Source: an uncultured Pelagibacteraceae bacterium
GTDB lineage: Bacteria > Pseudomonadota > Alphaproteobacteria > Pelagibacterales > Pelagibacteraceae
Assembly: GCA_902545035.1 (NCBI GenBank)
Contig: CACCEJ010000001.1
Span: 1-64,000 of the forward strand
Reading direction: 5' to 3'
Length of the DNA: 64,000 bases
In this document: piece by piece, positions 20,439 to 30,938 of the stretch
Layout of the letters: every line of letters begins with the position of its first letter
Numbering within the stretch: the first letter of the stretch is position 1
Notes under the pieces: model-generated
The model's database searches: none
Told to the model about the DNA's origin: nothing
Seen by the model: the letters and a program-made list of their open reading frames with translations, nothing else
Translations under genes and position numbers: made by a program

Positions 20439-21006
20439 CTAAAATTTTTCTTTTAATCATTTTAATATTTTTTTTTAAGCTATGAGGTTTAAAATTGTTT
20501 TTAATAACAAAATTGGATATTTTCTTTTTATAACCCAAAGATCTTTGTGATCTTCTTAAGCTATCAATGACTTTTTTATTATAAAAAGGCCTTTTTTTAA
20601 GTCTTTTATTAATCTCATTTCTCTTTGATTGTACAAAAATTAAGTAAAAGTTTTTATCGTATAATTTATTTTCAACTAATAATGGTATGTCTAAAACGAC
20701 CATCTTTTTTCTTTTATTCTTTTTAAAGAAAAAATGCATTCTTTTTCTGACGATGGGATGCACTATGTCTGATATTTTTTTCAGATTTTGTTTGTTTTCT
20801 TTGATCACACTACCGAGCTCATTTTTTTTTAAAATTTTTGACTTTATAAATTTTGGAAATCTTTTTTTAATTTTTTTGTAACAAGATTTATCGTTTTTGT
20901 AGATATCACTTACTTCTTTATCTGCATTAAAGACTGGATAACCAAATTGTTTTGCAACAAAGCTTTTTCCTGAACCTATGTCACCTAAAATACCAACTTT
21001 AATCAA
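20419..21006 (-). CDS. coaE: dephospho-CoA kinase
   Basis: MIKVGILGDIGSGKSFVAKQFGYPVFNAD. Confidence 0.93.
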   Translation of the reverse strand: MIKVGILGDIGSGKSFVAKQFGYPVFNADKEVSDIYKNDKSCYKKIKKRFPKFIKSKILKKNELGSVIKENKQNLKKISDIVHPIVRKRMHFFFKKNKRKKMVVLDIPLLVENKLYDKNFYLIFVQSKRNEINKRLKKRPFYNKKVIDSLRRSQRSLGYKKKISNFVIKNNFKPHSLKKNIKMIKRKILDEKNSS

Positions 21007-21794
21007 TTTAAAAGCTCCATAACTTTATTATCTACTTTTGGTTCTAGATTATTCCAAATTTTAAAAGATGCTTGGGCCTGATAAATAAACATTCTTTTTC
21101 CATTTTCTATTTTATTTCCATTTTTTTTTGCAGATCTTAAGAAACTAGTTTCAGAGGGATTGTATATAACATCATAAAAAAATTTTTCGGAACCAATTTT
21201 TGAATAATCCAAATCAATATTTTCGTCTTCTTTTAAACCTAAACTAGTTGCATTAACAATCATATCAAAATCTGAAAATGTTCCCCACTTAATAATTTCA
21301 ATTTCATTAAATATTTTTTTTAAATTTACAGCTTTGCTATGTGTTCTGTTGCTTATTAATATTTTTTTTACATTCATATTGTTTAAAGCCGCTATTATTG
21401 ACGGCGAAACTCCTCCCGCGCCTAATATTAGTACATTTTTGCCAACGATATCGTAATTTGTATGTCTAATGGCCAGCTCAAATCCCTCTATATCTGTATT
21501 GTGACCTATTACTATTCCATCCTTAAAGTATATAGTATTTACTGATTGTGTTTTTTGAGCCTCATTGGATAGTTTATCTAAAAAAGGAATTACAGAATTT
21601 TTAAAAGGAACTGTAACGTTAATTCCATCAATTTTTTTTTCTTTAACTTCTTTAATTAAATTTTCTAATTCTGATATATCTAATTTTTTTTTATCGTAAA
21701 CTGCTTTTAAATTATTAGATTTAATCCAATAATTATGCAACTTTGGAGATAAAGAATGTTCAATTGGGTTTCCTATAACAAGAAATTTTTTCAT
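21003..21794 (-). CDS. aroE: shikimate dehydrogenase
   Basis: FLVIGNPIEHSLSPKLHNYW; INVTVPFK; LILGAGGVSPSII. Confidence 0.97.
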   Translation of the reverse strand: MKKFLVIGNPIEHSLSPKLHNYWIKSNNLKAVYDKKKLDISELENLIKEVKEKKIDGINVTVPFKNSVIPFLDKLSNEAQKTQSVNTIYFKDGIVIGHNTDIEGFELAIRHTNYDIVGKNVLILGAGGVSPSIIAALNNMNVKKILISNRTHSKAVNLKKIFNEIEIIKWGTFSDFDMIVNATSLGLKEDENIDLDYSKIGSEKFFYDVIYNPSETSFLRSAKKNGNKIENGKRMFIYQAQASFKIWNNLEPKVDNKVMELLN

Positions 21795-21798
21795 TTTT

Positions 21799-22797
21799 TT
21801 AATTTAATTCCAGTCTTTTTAATTTTCTTTTTAACTTATGTATTTTTCTAGAAATTTCTGGATCATTATTTTCTTTAATCTTTATTTTAAGTATTGCTAA
21901 TTCCTCTTGTAACAATTCTTTTTCACTTTTTTTATACTCTAATTCAATAGGATAGTTTAATTTGCCTAAAACACTTTCCATTGTTTCTCCTGTATTAATG
22001 TTATCATAGTAAACAACTGTGATACCACCGTCTCTACCCATGCTCCACAGTCTATTTACAGCATTTCTATATATTCCAATCTTTAAATAGGCATTATTTT
22101 TATTTTCATAAACAGTTGGTCCTTTTACATCATAAATAAATTTTCCATTTGCCCAAACTCTATAAAATCCATCTTCTTTATCTGACCAATTTACATTAAT
22201 AAGTATGTCAGTCCATTTACCAACCGGATCAATGCTTCTGCTCTTACATTCAGATCCACACACCACATTGTTGAATGTATACTTTCCATCATTATGCTCA
22301 AAGTGAGATTGTTGAATATATTTCTTATGCAATTTTGAGTGAAACTGTCCCATTTTTAAACTCGCGGGTCTAAATTTTTCTTGACCTTCTGGTACATAGA
22401 TTGACCACGAATACCATTTTTCACCTAATTTAAAATACTTGGAATATAATTCTGCTCTTTCCGACTTATGATCTCTTTCACAATCATTGCTAGGTTGGGA
22501 TCCACCTTCGCCTTTTACTTTAGATCCATCAAAAGTTCCTCCACACTCACCGGGCCTAACCTCAAATCTTATACTTTGTTTTCCGTCCCTAACAGGGTGA
22601 CCATCTTTTTTTGAAACTATTTGAATTTGATGTTTATTTCCTATAGTTCTGTGACCAACTTTCCAAACACATCCAAATCCATTTGATATATCTTTTGGTA
22701 GACAAAATCTCTCTTCTTTTTTATGCGATATAGATTTTGCATACGAAAAACTTACGGATAAAAATCCTAAGACTAAAATCAGTAGAATTTTTTTCAT
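21799..22797 (-). CDS. secreted polysaccharide-lyase-like protein (heparin-lyase-type concanavalin fold)
   Basis: Signal peptide; SIRFEVRPGECGG...HKSERAELYSKYFKLGEKWYSWSIYVPE...WANGKFIYDVKGP; C-terminal charged coiled tail; homologous to 13757..14674. Confidence 0.75.
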   Translation of the reverse strand: MKKILLILVLGFLSVSFSYAKSISHKKEERFCLPKDISNGFGCVWKVGHRTIGNKHQIQIVSKKDGHPVRDGKQSIRFEVRPGECGGTFDGSKVKGEGGSQPSNDCERDHKSERAELYSKYFKLGEKWYSWSIYVPEGQEKFRPASLKMGQFHSKLHKKYIQQSHFEHNDGKYTFNNVVCGSECKSRSIDPVGKWTDILINVNWSDKEDGFYRVWANGKFIYDVKGPTVYENKNNAYLKIGIYRNAVNRLWSMGRDGGITVVYYDNINTGETMESVLGKLNYPIELEYKKSEKELLQEELAILKIKIKENNDPEISRKIHKLKRKLKRLELN

Positions 22798-23378
22798 TTT
22801 TGAAGTTCTAGATATTCCTTAATTTTTTTAATAGGTAAGCCCATTATAGTGTTTTCATCGCCATCAATTTTTGAAAACAGAGTTCTTCCTTCTCCCTCAA
22901 TTTGATAAACATTATAAGCATACAAAGCTTCATCACTTATCTTATTTAGATAAGTGATTAATTCATTTTCAGAAAAATTCTTCATGGTCAAGTATGCTTT
23001 ATCAGTATAGTTCCAAACCATGGATCCATTTTTAGATATACATACCGAACTAATCAAAGAGTGTTTTTTTCCATTAAGTTTTTTTAAAATGTTTAAAGCC
23101 TCTTCCCTGCTTTCTGGTTTTGATATTAATTCCCCAGTCAGATCGATTACGCTATCTGCTCCTAAAACTAGAGTATTATTAATTTTTTGACTAATCTTAT
23201 TTGCTTTTAATTCTGCAAGATTTTTAGAAATAATTTCAGGCGAAGCTCCCTCTTTTAATAGACTTTCTTTTATTGGATCCTCGTCAACATTTGATACTTC
23301 AACATTACAATTGATGTTGTGATTGTCTAATATTTCTTTTCTTACCTTGCTTTTTGAGGCTAAAATAATGTTAGGCAT
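22794..23378 (-). CDS. maf: Maf-like nucleoside triphosphate pyrophosphatase
   Basis: NIILASKSKVRKEIL; LVLGADSVIDL; start trimmed to MPNIILASKS. Confidence 0.95.
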   Translation of the reverse strand: MPNIILASKSKVRKEILDNHNINCNVEVSNVDEDPIKESLLKEGASPEIISKNLAELKANKISQKINNTLVLGADSVIDLTGELISKPESREEALNILKKLNGKKHSLISSVCISKNGSMVWNYTDKAYLTMKNFSENELITYLNKISDEALYAYNVYQIEGEGRTLFSKIDGDENTIMGLPIKKIKEYLELQK

Positions 23379-24198
23379 TTTTTTTATTTTTAATTTCATA
23401 AATTTTAATTACAGATGCTGCTGTTTCTTCAACTGATTTTCTAGTTACATCTATTGTAGGCCAATTATTTTCTTTAAATATTTTTTTAGAACTATTTAAT
23501 TCATCCCTAATTTTGTCTATATTTACGTACTCACTATTTTGATCTTCTTTAAGAGAGTTTAATCTATTTTTTCTTAAATCATATAATCTCTCAGCTTCAG
23601 TCACTAAACCGACAACACAGGGAGAAAAATTTTTTTCTGTAACCTTTGACGGAATTGAATTTTTATTTACTAATGGGATATTTGAAATTTTAAAACCTCT
23701 ATTAGCTAAATAAATGGCTGTTGGAGTTTTACTTGTCCTGCTTACTCCTAGCAGAATGATATCGGATTTTTCTATATCATCAGTTTGATTACCATCATCA
23801 TGATTCATAGTAAATTGAATAGCTTCAATTCTATCGTAGTATTCTTCATTTAAAATGTGTTGACCGCTCGGTTGATGCGAAGCTTTTTGGTTAAGAACTT
23901 TTGAAAAATTTAATATTAAATCTCCTAGAACACCAAAACATGGTATTTCTCTCTCATAAGCTTTTTCTACAAGATACTTTGCAAGCTTACTATTAACTAT
24001 TGTATATAGAATTATAGAATTTTCATCTTTCTTAGCTTGTTTTAATATACTCAAAGTTTGACTTTCAGTACGAGTAAAAGAAAAGTGATTAGTTTCATAC
24101 TCAAAATTAGGAAATTGAGCCTTTAACGCCAAAAAAATCCTATCCAGTGTCTCTCCAGTAGAATCAGATATTAAGTAAATTTGGTATAAGTTTCTCAT
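23371..24198 (-). CDS. ppsR: pyruvate, phosphate dikinase / PEP synthase regulatory protein (DUF299 kinase-phosphorylase)
   Basis: YLISDSTGETLDRI; ILLGVSRTSKTPTAIYLANRG. Confidence 0.95.
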   Translation of the reverse strand: MRNLYQIYLISDSTGETLDRIFLALKAQFPNFEYETNHFSFTRTESQTLSILKQAKKDENSIILYTIVNSKLAKYLVEKAYEREIPCFGVLGDLILNFSKVLNQKASHQPSGQHILNEEYYDRIEAIQFTMNHDDGNQTDDIEKSDIILLGVSRTSKTPTAIYLANRGFKISNIPLVNKNSIPSKVTEKNFSPCVVGLVTEAERLYDLRKNRLNSLKEDQNSEYVNIDKIRDELNSSKKIFKENNWPTIDVTRKSVEETAASVIKIYEIKNKKNA

Positions 24199-24482
24199 GT
24201 ATAAGATGTTTATAAACTATTAGTAAAATAAGAAAAATGCAGATTTATTCTTTGAACTAATAGAAGTTAGTATTTTTCATATAAAATTAACTGAATTATA
24301 AATTTAGATCATAGTTATTCAAATTGTATATAAAATATACAGATTATTAAATTATCCCTTAATTATCTTATTTATTTAAGATAAAAATTGTTGATAATTA
24401 GTTAATTAAGTGTGGAAATTGACTAATTTACGTTATTCACAATACATAATACTAATAAAGTAAATAATATATATCTATTTAT
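24199..24482. other. candidate chromosomal replication origin (oriC)
   Basis: 284 bp extremely AT-rich non-coding gap between ppsR/maf and hemE. TTATTCACA at 24433-24441 matches DnaA-box TTATNCACA; TTATCAACA (minus) 24389-24397 and TTATTCAAA 24315-24323 are one mismatch away; weak box ATTTCCACA (minus) 24411-24419. Flanking genes diverge. Confidence 0.75.
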
Positions 24483-25484
24483 ATGAGTCCCTTAACTAAT
24501 TGTATTAAAAATAAAGATACGAAAACTAATCCTATATGGTTAATGAGACAAGCTGGAAGGTATCTTCCGGAATTTAGAGAAATTAGAAAACAAAATCAAG
24601 ACTTTATAAAACTTTGTTTAAATAGTGATTTAGCATCTGAAATAACTCTCCAACCTATAAAAAGATTTGGATTCGATGGTGCAGTAATATTTTCAGATAT
24701 TTTAATGATACCATATGGACTTGGACAAAAAGTAGAATTTGAAAAAAATTTTGGGCCAAAATTGGGAGATATAAATTTAGAAAAAATAAAAAATGTTGAT
24801 GAAATAAGTTTTACTGAAAAAGTCTACAAAGTTTATAAAGCAATCTCAAAAACGTCGGTAGATTCTTTAATGAGCAGTAGAGATATGATTGGATTTGTTG
24901 GAGCTCCTTGGACTATTTTGGTTTATATGATAAATCAGTCCTCTCCAAAAAAAGGTTTATCAAGTGATTTTTTTAAAGATGATTTTTTAATTAATAGATT
25001 ACTAGGCATAATAGAGAAATTTTTAAAACTTCATATAAAAAATCAAATTGAGGCTGGAGCTCAAGTTATTCAAATCTTTGATAGTTGGGCTGGATTATTA
25101 GAAGATAAAATTCCAGAGTACATATATATACCTACTCTTAATGTTGTCGAATATGTAAAAGAGTTAGGTGTTCCAGTTATTTGTTTTCCTAGAGGTATTA
25201 AAGATTATAAAAATTTTTGTGAAATTGTTAAACCTGACGCTGTAAATATAGATTACGATGTTGACCCAAAAAAAATAGTCAATGAGATCAAAATACCAAT
25301 ACAAGGCGGTCTTGACCCAAAAATATTACTAACTGATCAAAAAACCCTTAAAATAGAAGTTGAAAAATATCTTGGTGTTTTTAAAGACCACCCATACATT
25401 TTTAATTTAGGTCATGGAATACTTCCTGAGACTAAAATTGAAATGGTTGAAGAATTGATAAAGATTGTAAGAAATTTTAAATGA
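24483..25484 (+). CDS. hemE: uroporphyrinogen decarboxylase
   Basis: PIWLMRQAGRYLPEFREIR. Confidence 0.98.
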   Translation: MSPLTNCIKNKDTKTNPIWLMRQAGRYLPEFREIRKQNQDFIKLCLNSDLASEITLQPIKRFGFDGAVIFSDILMIPYGLGQKVEFEKNFGPKLGDINLEKIKNVDEISFTEKVYKVYKAISKTSVDSLMSSRDMIGFVGAPWTILVYMINQSSPKKGLSSDFFKDDFLINRLLGIIEKFLKLHIKNQIEAGAQVIQIFDSWAGLLEDKIPEYIYIPTLNVVEYVKELGVPVICFPRGIKDYKNFCEIVKPDAVNIDYDVDPKKIVNEIKIPIQGGLDPKILLTDQKTLKIEVEKYLGVFKDHPYIFNLGHGILPETKIEMVEELIKIVRNFK

Positions 25485-26473
25485 CACCAGACCATCCAAA
25501 AATTAATTATGGCAAGACAGGTATTATAATTGTTAATCTTGGTACACCTGACTCAACAAGTTGGCTAGATATTAGGAAATATTTAAAAGAATTCTTATCA
25601 GACGGACGAGTAATTGAAGTTAATCCCTTAATTTGGCAAGTAATACTTAACTTATTTATACTTACTTTTAGACCTTCTAAAACAGCTAAAGCTTATAAAG
25701 AAATATGGATGAAAGATAAAAATATGTCTCCTTTAAGATACTTTACAGAAAGACAAGCAGAAAAATTATCTGATCAAATTGGCAATGAAGATTTAATTGT
25801 TGATTTCGCTATGAGATATGGAAATCCAAGTATTAGAAGTAAAATTCATCGCCTTCAAAAAAAAGGTTGTGAAAATTTAATTATATTCCCCCTTTATCCC
25901 CAGTATGCTGCCGCAACAACTGCAACAGTTTGTGATGAAGTTTATAGAACTTTAATGAAAATGAGGTGGCAACCAAATCTTAAAATAATACCTCACTATG
26001 AATCTGAACCATTATATATTGAGGCGATTAAAAATAGTATTTTAAAAAAGATAAGTGAAATTAATTGGAAGCCCGATTTAATAATTGCATCTTATCATGG
26101 AATTCCAAAAAAATATTTTGCTAAAGGTGATCCATATCACTGTTATTGTCACAAAACTACCAGATTAATCTCAGAACAATATTCAGATATTGAAATTAAG
26201 ACCACGTTTCAATCTAGATTTGGTCCGCAAGAGTGGTTGCAACCATATACAGATAAAACTTTTGAAGCTCTACCTAAAGAAGGTAAAAAAAATATTTTGG
26301 TTATTTGCCCTGGATTTTCATCTGATTGTGTAGAAACCTTGGAGGAAATATCTATTCAGGGTAAAGAAAGCTTTATTAATTCAGGTGGTGAAAATTTTGA
26401 AATGGTGCCATGTCTAAATGATAATGAAGATCACATTTCTTTGTTGAAACATCTAGTTATAAAAAACTTATAA
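25481..26473 (+). CDS. hemH: ferrochelatase
   Basis: KTGIIIVNLGTPDS; YPQYAAATTATV; SYHGIPKKYFAKGDPYHCYC. Confidence 0.97.
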   Translation: MTPDHPKINYGKTGIIIVNLGTPDSTSWLDIRKYLKEFLSDGRVIEVNPLIWQVILNLFILTFRPSKTAKAYKEIWMKDKNMSPLRYFTERQAEKLSDQIGNEDLIVDFAMRYGNPSIRSKIHRLQKKGCENLIIFPLYPQYAAATTATVCDEVYRTLMKMRWQPNLKIIPHYESEPLYIEAIKNSILKKISEINWKPDLIIASYHGIPKKYFAKGDPYHCYCHKTTRLISEQYSDIEIKTTFQSRFGPQEWLQPYTDKTFEALPKEGKKNILVICPGFSSDCVETLEEISIQGKESFINSGGENFEMVPCLNDNEDHISLLKHLVIKNL

Positions 26474-26476
26474 ATT

Positions 26477-26911
26477 ATGAGTGGATATCTTCTATTTAAA
26501 TCTCTGCATTTAATTGCGGTTATATCTTGGATGGCTGGACTGTTATATTTGCCAAGAATATTTGTTTATCATGTTGAGAATTTTGAAAAAGACCAAGCTA
26601 CAGAAATTTTTGAGACCATGGAGAGAAAATTGTATAATTATATAATGAGACCAGCTATGATCTTATCATGGTTATTTGGTATAATTTTGATTTGGATTAA
26701 TGGTATTGAGAGTTTTGCTTATTTATGGTTGCAACTTAAAATATTATTTGTAGTGATTTTGACAATTTATCATGAGTATCTTGGAAAATGTATGCGATTA
26801 TTAAAATCAAAAGAAAGTACAAAAACTTCCAAATTTTTTAGGATAATTAATGAAATACCAACAATTTTGTTAATTTTTATTGTTTTTGTTGTAGTATTTA
26901 AACCTATCTAG
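26477..26911 (+). CDS. hemJ: HemJ-type protoporphyrinogen oxidase (UPF0093)
   Basis: YLLFKSLHLIAVISWMAGLLYLPRIFVYHVE; adjacent to hemE-hemH. Confidence 0.9.
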   Translation: MSGYLLFKSLHLIAVISWMAGLLYLPRIFVYHVENFEKDQATEIFETMERKLYNYIMRPAMILSWLFGIILIWINGIESFAYLWLQLKILFVVILTIYHEYLGKCMRLLKSKESTKTSKFFRIINEIPTILLIFIVFVVVFKPI

Positions 26912-26970
26912 GGTTGAAATTTCTATATCAGTATATATATTTGATATATCTTTAACAAAAACTTCCACAC

Positions 26971-28242
26971 ATGAATATTCAAGAATTAAAAGAAAAAAGC
27001 TCAGAAAAGTTAATCACAGAGGCTGAAAAGCTTGGTATTGAAAATGCAAGTACTTTGCGTAGGCAAGAAATTTATTTTGCAATTTTAAAAAAACTTGCAG
27101 AAAAAGGTGAAGAGATTACTGGTGGTGGAGTATTACAGTTGCTCCAAGATGGTTTTGGTTTTTTAAGAGCTATGGAGTCTAATTATTTACCTGGTGCTGA
27201 TGATATATATGTAAGCCCAAGTCAAATTAGAAGATTTGGTTTAAGAACAGGTGATACTGTTGAAGGTCCAATAAGATCTCCAAAAGAAGGTGAAAGATAT
27301 TTTGCACTACTCCAAGTAAGTAAAATAAATTTTGAAGAGCCAGATAAATTCAAACATAAAATAGCATTTGATAATTTAACGCCTTTATATCCCAACAAGC
27401 AGTTAGGGATGGAAGTTGAGTCAAATAAAATTGAAAAAAAACCTGACCTAACACCAAGGCTAATTGATTTAGTTAGTCCAATTGGTAAGGGACAAAGATC
27501 TTTAATTATTTCTCCACCAAAGGCAGGAAAAACAATGATCTTACAAAGTATTGCAAATTCTATAACAGCGAATCATCCTGAATGTTATCTAATGGTTTTA
27601 CTTATTGATGAAAGACCAGAGGAGGTAACTGACATGCAAAGAACTGTTAAAGGTGAGGTAATAAGTTCTACTTTTGACGAGCCTGCTCAACGTCATGTTG
27701 CTGTTGCTGAAATGGTAATTGAGAAAGCAAAGAGGCTTACAGAGCACAAAAAAGATGTTGTTATCTTGTTAGACTCAATTACAAGACTTGGAAGAGCATA
27801 TAATGCAGTTGTCCCAAGTTCTGGTAAAGTTTTAACAGGAGGAGTTGACGCAAATGCTCTTCAAAGACCAAAAAGATTCTTTGGAGCAGCTAGAAATATT
27901 GAGGAAGGAGGATCTCTTACAATCATAGCTACTGCTTTAATAGACACTGGAAGTAGAATGGATGAAGTAATTTTTGAAGAATTTAAAGGTACAGGAAATA
28001 GTGAAACTATTTTAGATAGAAAAATTTCAGAGAAAAGAATTTTTCCCGCAATAGATATTACTAAGTCGGGAACTAGAAGAGAGGAACTTATTTTTGATAA
28101 AAATGATCTTCAAAAAATGAATGTTTTAAGGAGAATCATAGCTCCAATGGGTTCTATGGATGCAATTGATTTCATTAATTCCAAATTGAAAACAACTAAA
28201 AATAACGCCGAATTTTTTAATTCAATGAATAAGCCCTCATAA
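26971..28242 (+). CDS. rho: transcription termination factor Rho
   Basis: [52 protein letters not shown]. Confidence 0.98.
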   Translation: MNIQELKEKSSEKLITEAEKLGIENASTLRRQEIYFAILKKLAEKGEEITGGGVLQLLQDGFGFLRAMESNYLPGADDIYVSPSQIRRFGLRTGDTVEGPIRSPKEGERYFALLQVSKINFEEPDKFKHKIAFDNLTPLYPNKQLGMEVESNKIEKKPDLTPRLIDLVSPIGKGQRSLIISPPKAGKTMILQSIANSITANHPECYLMVLLIDERPEEVTDMQRTVKGEVISSTFDEPAQRHVAVAEMVIEKAKRLTEHKKDVVILLDSITRLGRAYNAVVPSSGKVLTGGVDANALQRPKRFFGAARNIEEGGSLTIIATALIDTGSRMDEVIFEEFKGTGNSETILDRKISEKRIFPAIDITKSGTRREELIFDKNDLQKMNVLRRIIAPMGSMDAIDFINSKLKTTKNNAEFFNSMNKPS

Positions 28243-28345
28243 ACTTATCATTGTACTTTATTATTTCTTTAATTTTTTTAAAACATTTATTTTTAATTTA
28301 AAAAAAATATATAAATTAAGTCCCTGAATTAATTAAATTTTAAAT

Positions 28346-30043
28346 ATGTTAGATCAAAATTTTCAAAGAACAATTTCAGATTTATTCTCAAGGAAAAGAT
28401 ATAATGATGTGATTATTAAGGTTGAGGAATATTCCAATATTGAAAACAGACCTGGTGGCCTCTCATCTTTAATTGGGGTATGTAAAATGCTTAAATCAAA
28501 TTATACAGAAGAAGATGTAATATCTGCACTATCTGATTTTGAAGATGCATACAAAAAATTAAAAACACACTTTGCAGGTATTGAAGCATTGGGAAATTAT
28601 ATCACTGCTTGTATACGTAATTCTCAAAAATATTTAAGGATAATAGATTACCTTGAAAATGCTAAAACTATGTTTGATGAGGCAGAAAAAAATTTTCCAT
28701 ATAATGAAAAGTTATATTTAAGTGGTGTAGATTTATATAAGTACTTACTAAATCCAAAAAAAGTTCTTCAATTATCAAAAGAAGTTTTAAAAAACAATCC
28801 TAAATTAAAAATTAATGCATGCACTTATGGAATGATGAATAATTATTTATATGATTGGGGTATAAAAGATTATTTTGAATATTCAAAAAGTTTCAAAAAT
28901 TATTTTCCTAAACTTAAAGTGATTGATTTAAAAGATATTGATTACAAAAAAAATAATAAAATTAAAATAGGATTTGTATCACCTGATTTTGTGGTAAATC
29001 ATTCAGTGACATATTTTGTAAAAAATACAATAAAGAAACTAGATAAAAATATTTTTGAAGTATTTGTATACCAAATCGGTGAATCGTCTTTTTTAAAAGA
29101 ATCTTCTCAAGAGTTAAAAGATAATTCAGATTTTTGGTTTGATTTAACTAAAATATCAAATCAAGAAATAATAAATAAAATACAATATGATAAAATAGAG
29201 ATTTTATTTGACGTAATGGGCTTAACTGGTGCAAAAAAAATTGAAATATTTAATAATAGAATATGCCCCTTACAAATTTCATGGCTTGCTTTTTGTAATA
29301 CAGTTGGATTTGACGACATAGACTGTTTAGTTGCAGATAAAAATTTAATTTATGAAGAGGAAGAAAAATATTATTCAGAAAAAATTCTTAAACTTCCAGA
29401 TGTATGGAATTGCCACTCAGGATTTTCATTTAAGAGAGTTAAACCAGATTTACCATTTAATAAAAACAAATTTATTACCTTTGGCTCATTTAATAATTTT
29501 CTAAAAATTTCAGATGAAGTTGTAAGAACTTGGAGTAAAATATTAATGAAAGTTAAAAATTCTAAACTAATATTGAAATCCTCTTTTAGTTATCAAACAA
29601 AAAATATAATCTCAAAATTTAAAAAATATGGTGTTGAGAAACAATTAGAATTCTTTGATCGTCAAAACTATTCTGAGGTAGAAGATCATTTACGGTTATA
29701 TAATAATGTTGATATTGGTCTAGATACTTTTCCCTATAATGGAGTTACAACTACATTCGAGGCTCTTTGGGCAGGAGTACCAGTTCTTGTAATGAAAGGA
29801 TATAATTTCAATTCAAGATGTGGAGAAAGTATAATGAAAAATGGAAATTTAGAACATTTTATTGGCAAAAACGAGGAAGATTATATTGAAAAGGCTGTAA
29901 ACTTGGCGAGTAATAAAGACCAATTAATTTTTGAAAGACATAAAATTTTTACAGAAATACTAACTACACCATTGTATGATTCTACAAAGTTTGCTGAAGG
30001 ATTAAAAAATGAATTACTAAAAGTTTATAAAAAAAAATTATAA
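28346..30043 (+). CDS. TPR / O-GlcNAc-transferase (SPINDLY)-like glycosyltransferase
   Basis: KIKIGFVSPDFVVNHSVTYFVKN; CPLQISWLAFCNTVGFDDIDCLVAD; GLDTFPYNGVTTTFEALWAGVPVLVMKG. Confidence 0.88.
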   Translation: MLDQNFQRTISDLFSRKRYNDVIIKVEEYSNIENRPGGLSSLIGVCKMLKSNYTEEDVISALSDFEDAYKKLKTHFAGIEALGNYITACIRNSQKYLRIIDYLENAKTMFDEAEKNFPYNEKLYLSGVDLYKYLLNPKKVLQLSKEVLKNNPKLKINACTYGMMNNYLYDWGIKDYFEYSKSFKNYFPKLKVIDLKDIDYKKNNKIKIGFVSPDFVVNHSVTYFVKNTIKKLDKNIFEVFVYQIGESSFLKESSQELKDNSDFWFDLTKISNQEIINKIQYDKIEILFDVMGLTGAKKIEIFNNRICPLQISWLAFCNTVGFDDIDCLVADKNLIYEEEEKYYSEKILKLPDVWNCHSGFSFKRVKPDLPFNKNKFITFGSFNNFLKISDEVVRTWSKILMKVKNSKLILKSSFSYQTKNIISKFKKYGVEKQLEFFDRQNYSEVEDHLRLYNNVDIGLDTFPYNGVTTTFEALWAGVPVLVMKGYNFNSRCGESIMKNGNLEHFIGKNEEDYIEKAVNLASNKDQLIFERHKIFTEILTTPLYDSTKFAEGLKNELLKVYKKKL

Positions 30044-30892
30044 GTATTTTAATTCTTCCATTTCTTTTTTAAATTTTCTTTCTATATCTTCTTTTATTTC
30101 TAAATCCAACAAATTCTCCCATTTATTGTTTGGTCCTAAATTAAAAAATTTTTTAGTTTCACCAGTTTCTTTATTTTTTACAGCTTCATTAAAACCATAT
30201 TTTTTTTCAATCCTTTTTAAATTTTCAAATTCATTTGATTTTATGGAAAGATTAATTTTGTTATCGTCTATTTTTAAATTAAGCAAGTTTGATACATAAT
30301 CCGAAATTTTTCTGAATTCTTCATTTGGATTTGAGACTAAATTTTCATATTTTATTAAAAGATAATTATTTTTGAAATTTTTCCAAGAATTATAATGAGT
30401 TTTCCATGAAGTGATAAGTGTAAACATATCTTTATTAACACTTGGACTGTCTGGTTTAAATTTTTTTCCTAATGCTCTTTTTTCATCAAACAAAAAATCT
30501 TTGGCTTCAAAATAATTTTTTTTGGAATAGTGGTATAAGATCGAACTTATTACATTTCTTGGGTCTCTCACTATATGAATTACTCCTAATGAGTTATCGT
30601 AATTTGTAAAATTAGAGCCACCAATTTTTATTAAAGCATGGTGTGTTTTAAAAAATTTAATTTTTTTATCACTGTTAATAAGGCTTTGCGATTTAGACCA
30701 ATTTAATGAAATTTCTTTAATATCATCTATATTTTTTACAAGATTATTAAAATGTGATCTTAGAGGATACTGAGATATATTTGAAATAGCACTTAAAACT
30801 TCATCATTTTTTTTATCATACAATAAAGATGTCAAAAAAGATCGAACCCAAGTATTTCCACTTTTTGGATATGAAGCTAGCCATATAATCAT
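30038..30892 (-). CDS. sulfotransferase domain protein (Sulfotransfer_1 type)
   Basis: IIWLASYPKSGNTWVRSFLTSLLY; HIVRDPRNVISSILYHYSK. Confidence 0.9.
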   Translation of the reverse strand: MIIWLASYPKSGNTWVRSFLTSLLYDKKNDEVLSAISNISQYPLRSHFNNLVKNIDDIKEISLNWSKSQSLINSDKKIKFFKTHHALIKIGGSNFTNYDNSLGVIHIVRDPRNVISSILYHYSKKNYFEAKDFLFDEKRALGKKFKPDSPSVNKDMFTLITSWKTHYNSWKNFKNNYLLIKYENLVSNPNEEFRKISDYVSNLLNLKIDDNKINLSIKSNEFENLKRIEKKYGFNEAVKNKETGETKKFFNLGPNNKWENLLDLEIKEDIERKFKKEMEELKYL

Positions 30893-30938
30893 TAAGAAAA
30901 TTATATTATTATGAATAATATAAAACTATACTAATAAT

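Noticed and set aside
24347-24362. Possible CtrA box (TTAA-N-TTAA) in the oriC candidate
   Set aside because: Spacer is 8 nt rather than the required 7; TTAA is frequent in such AT-rich DNA
28243-28345. Spacer after rho considered as a structured RNA
   Set aside because: Nearly pure A/T with no stable stem or conserved motif recognisable by eye
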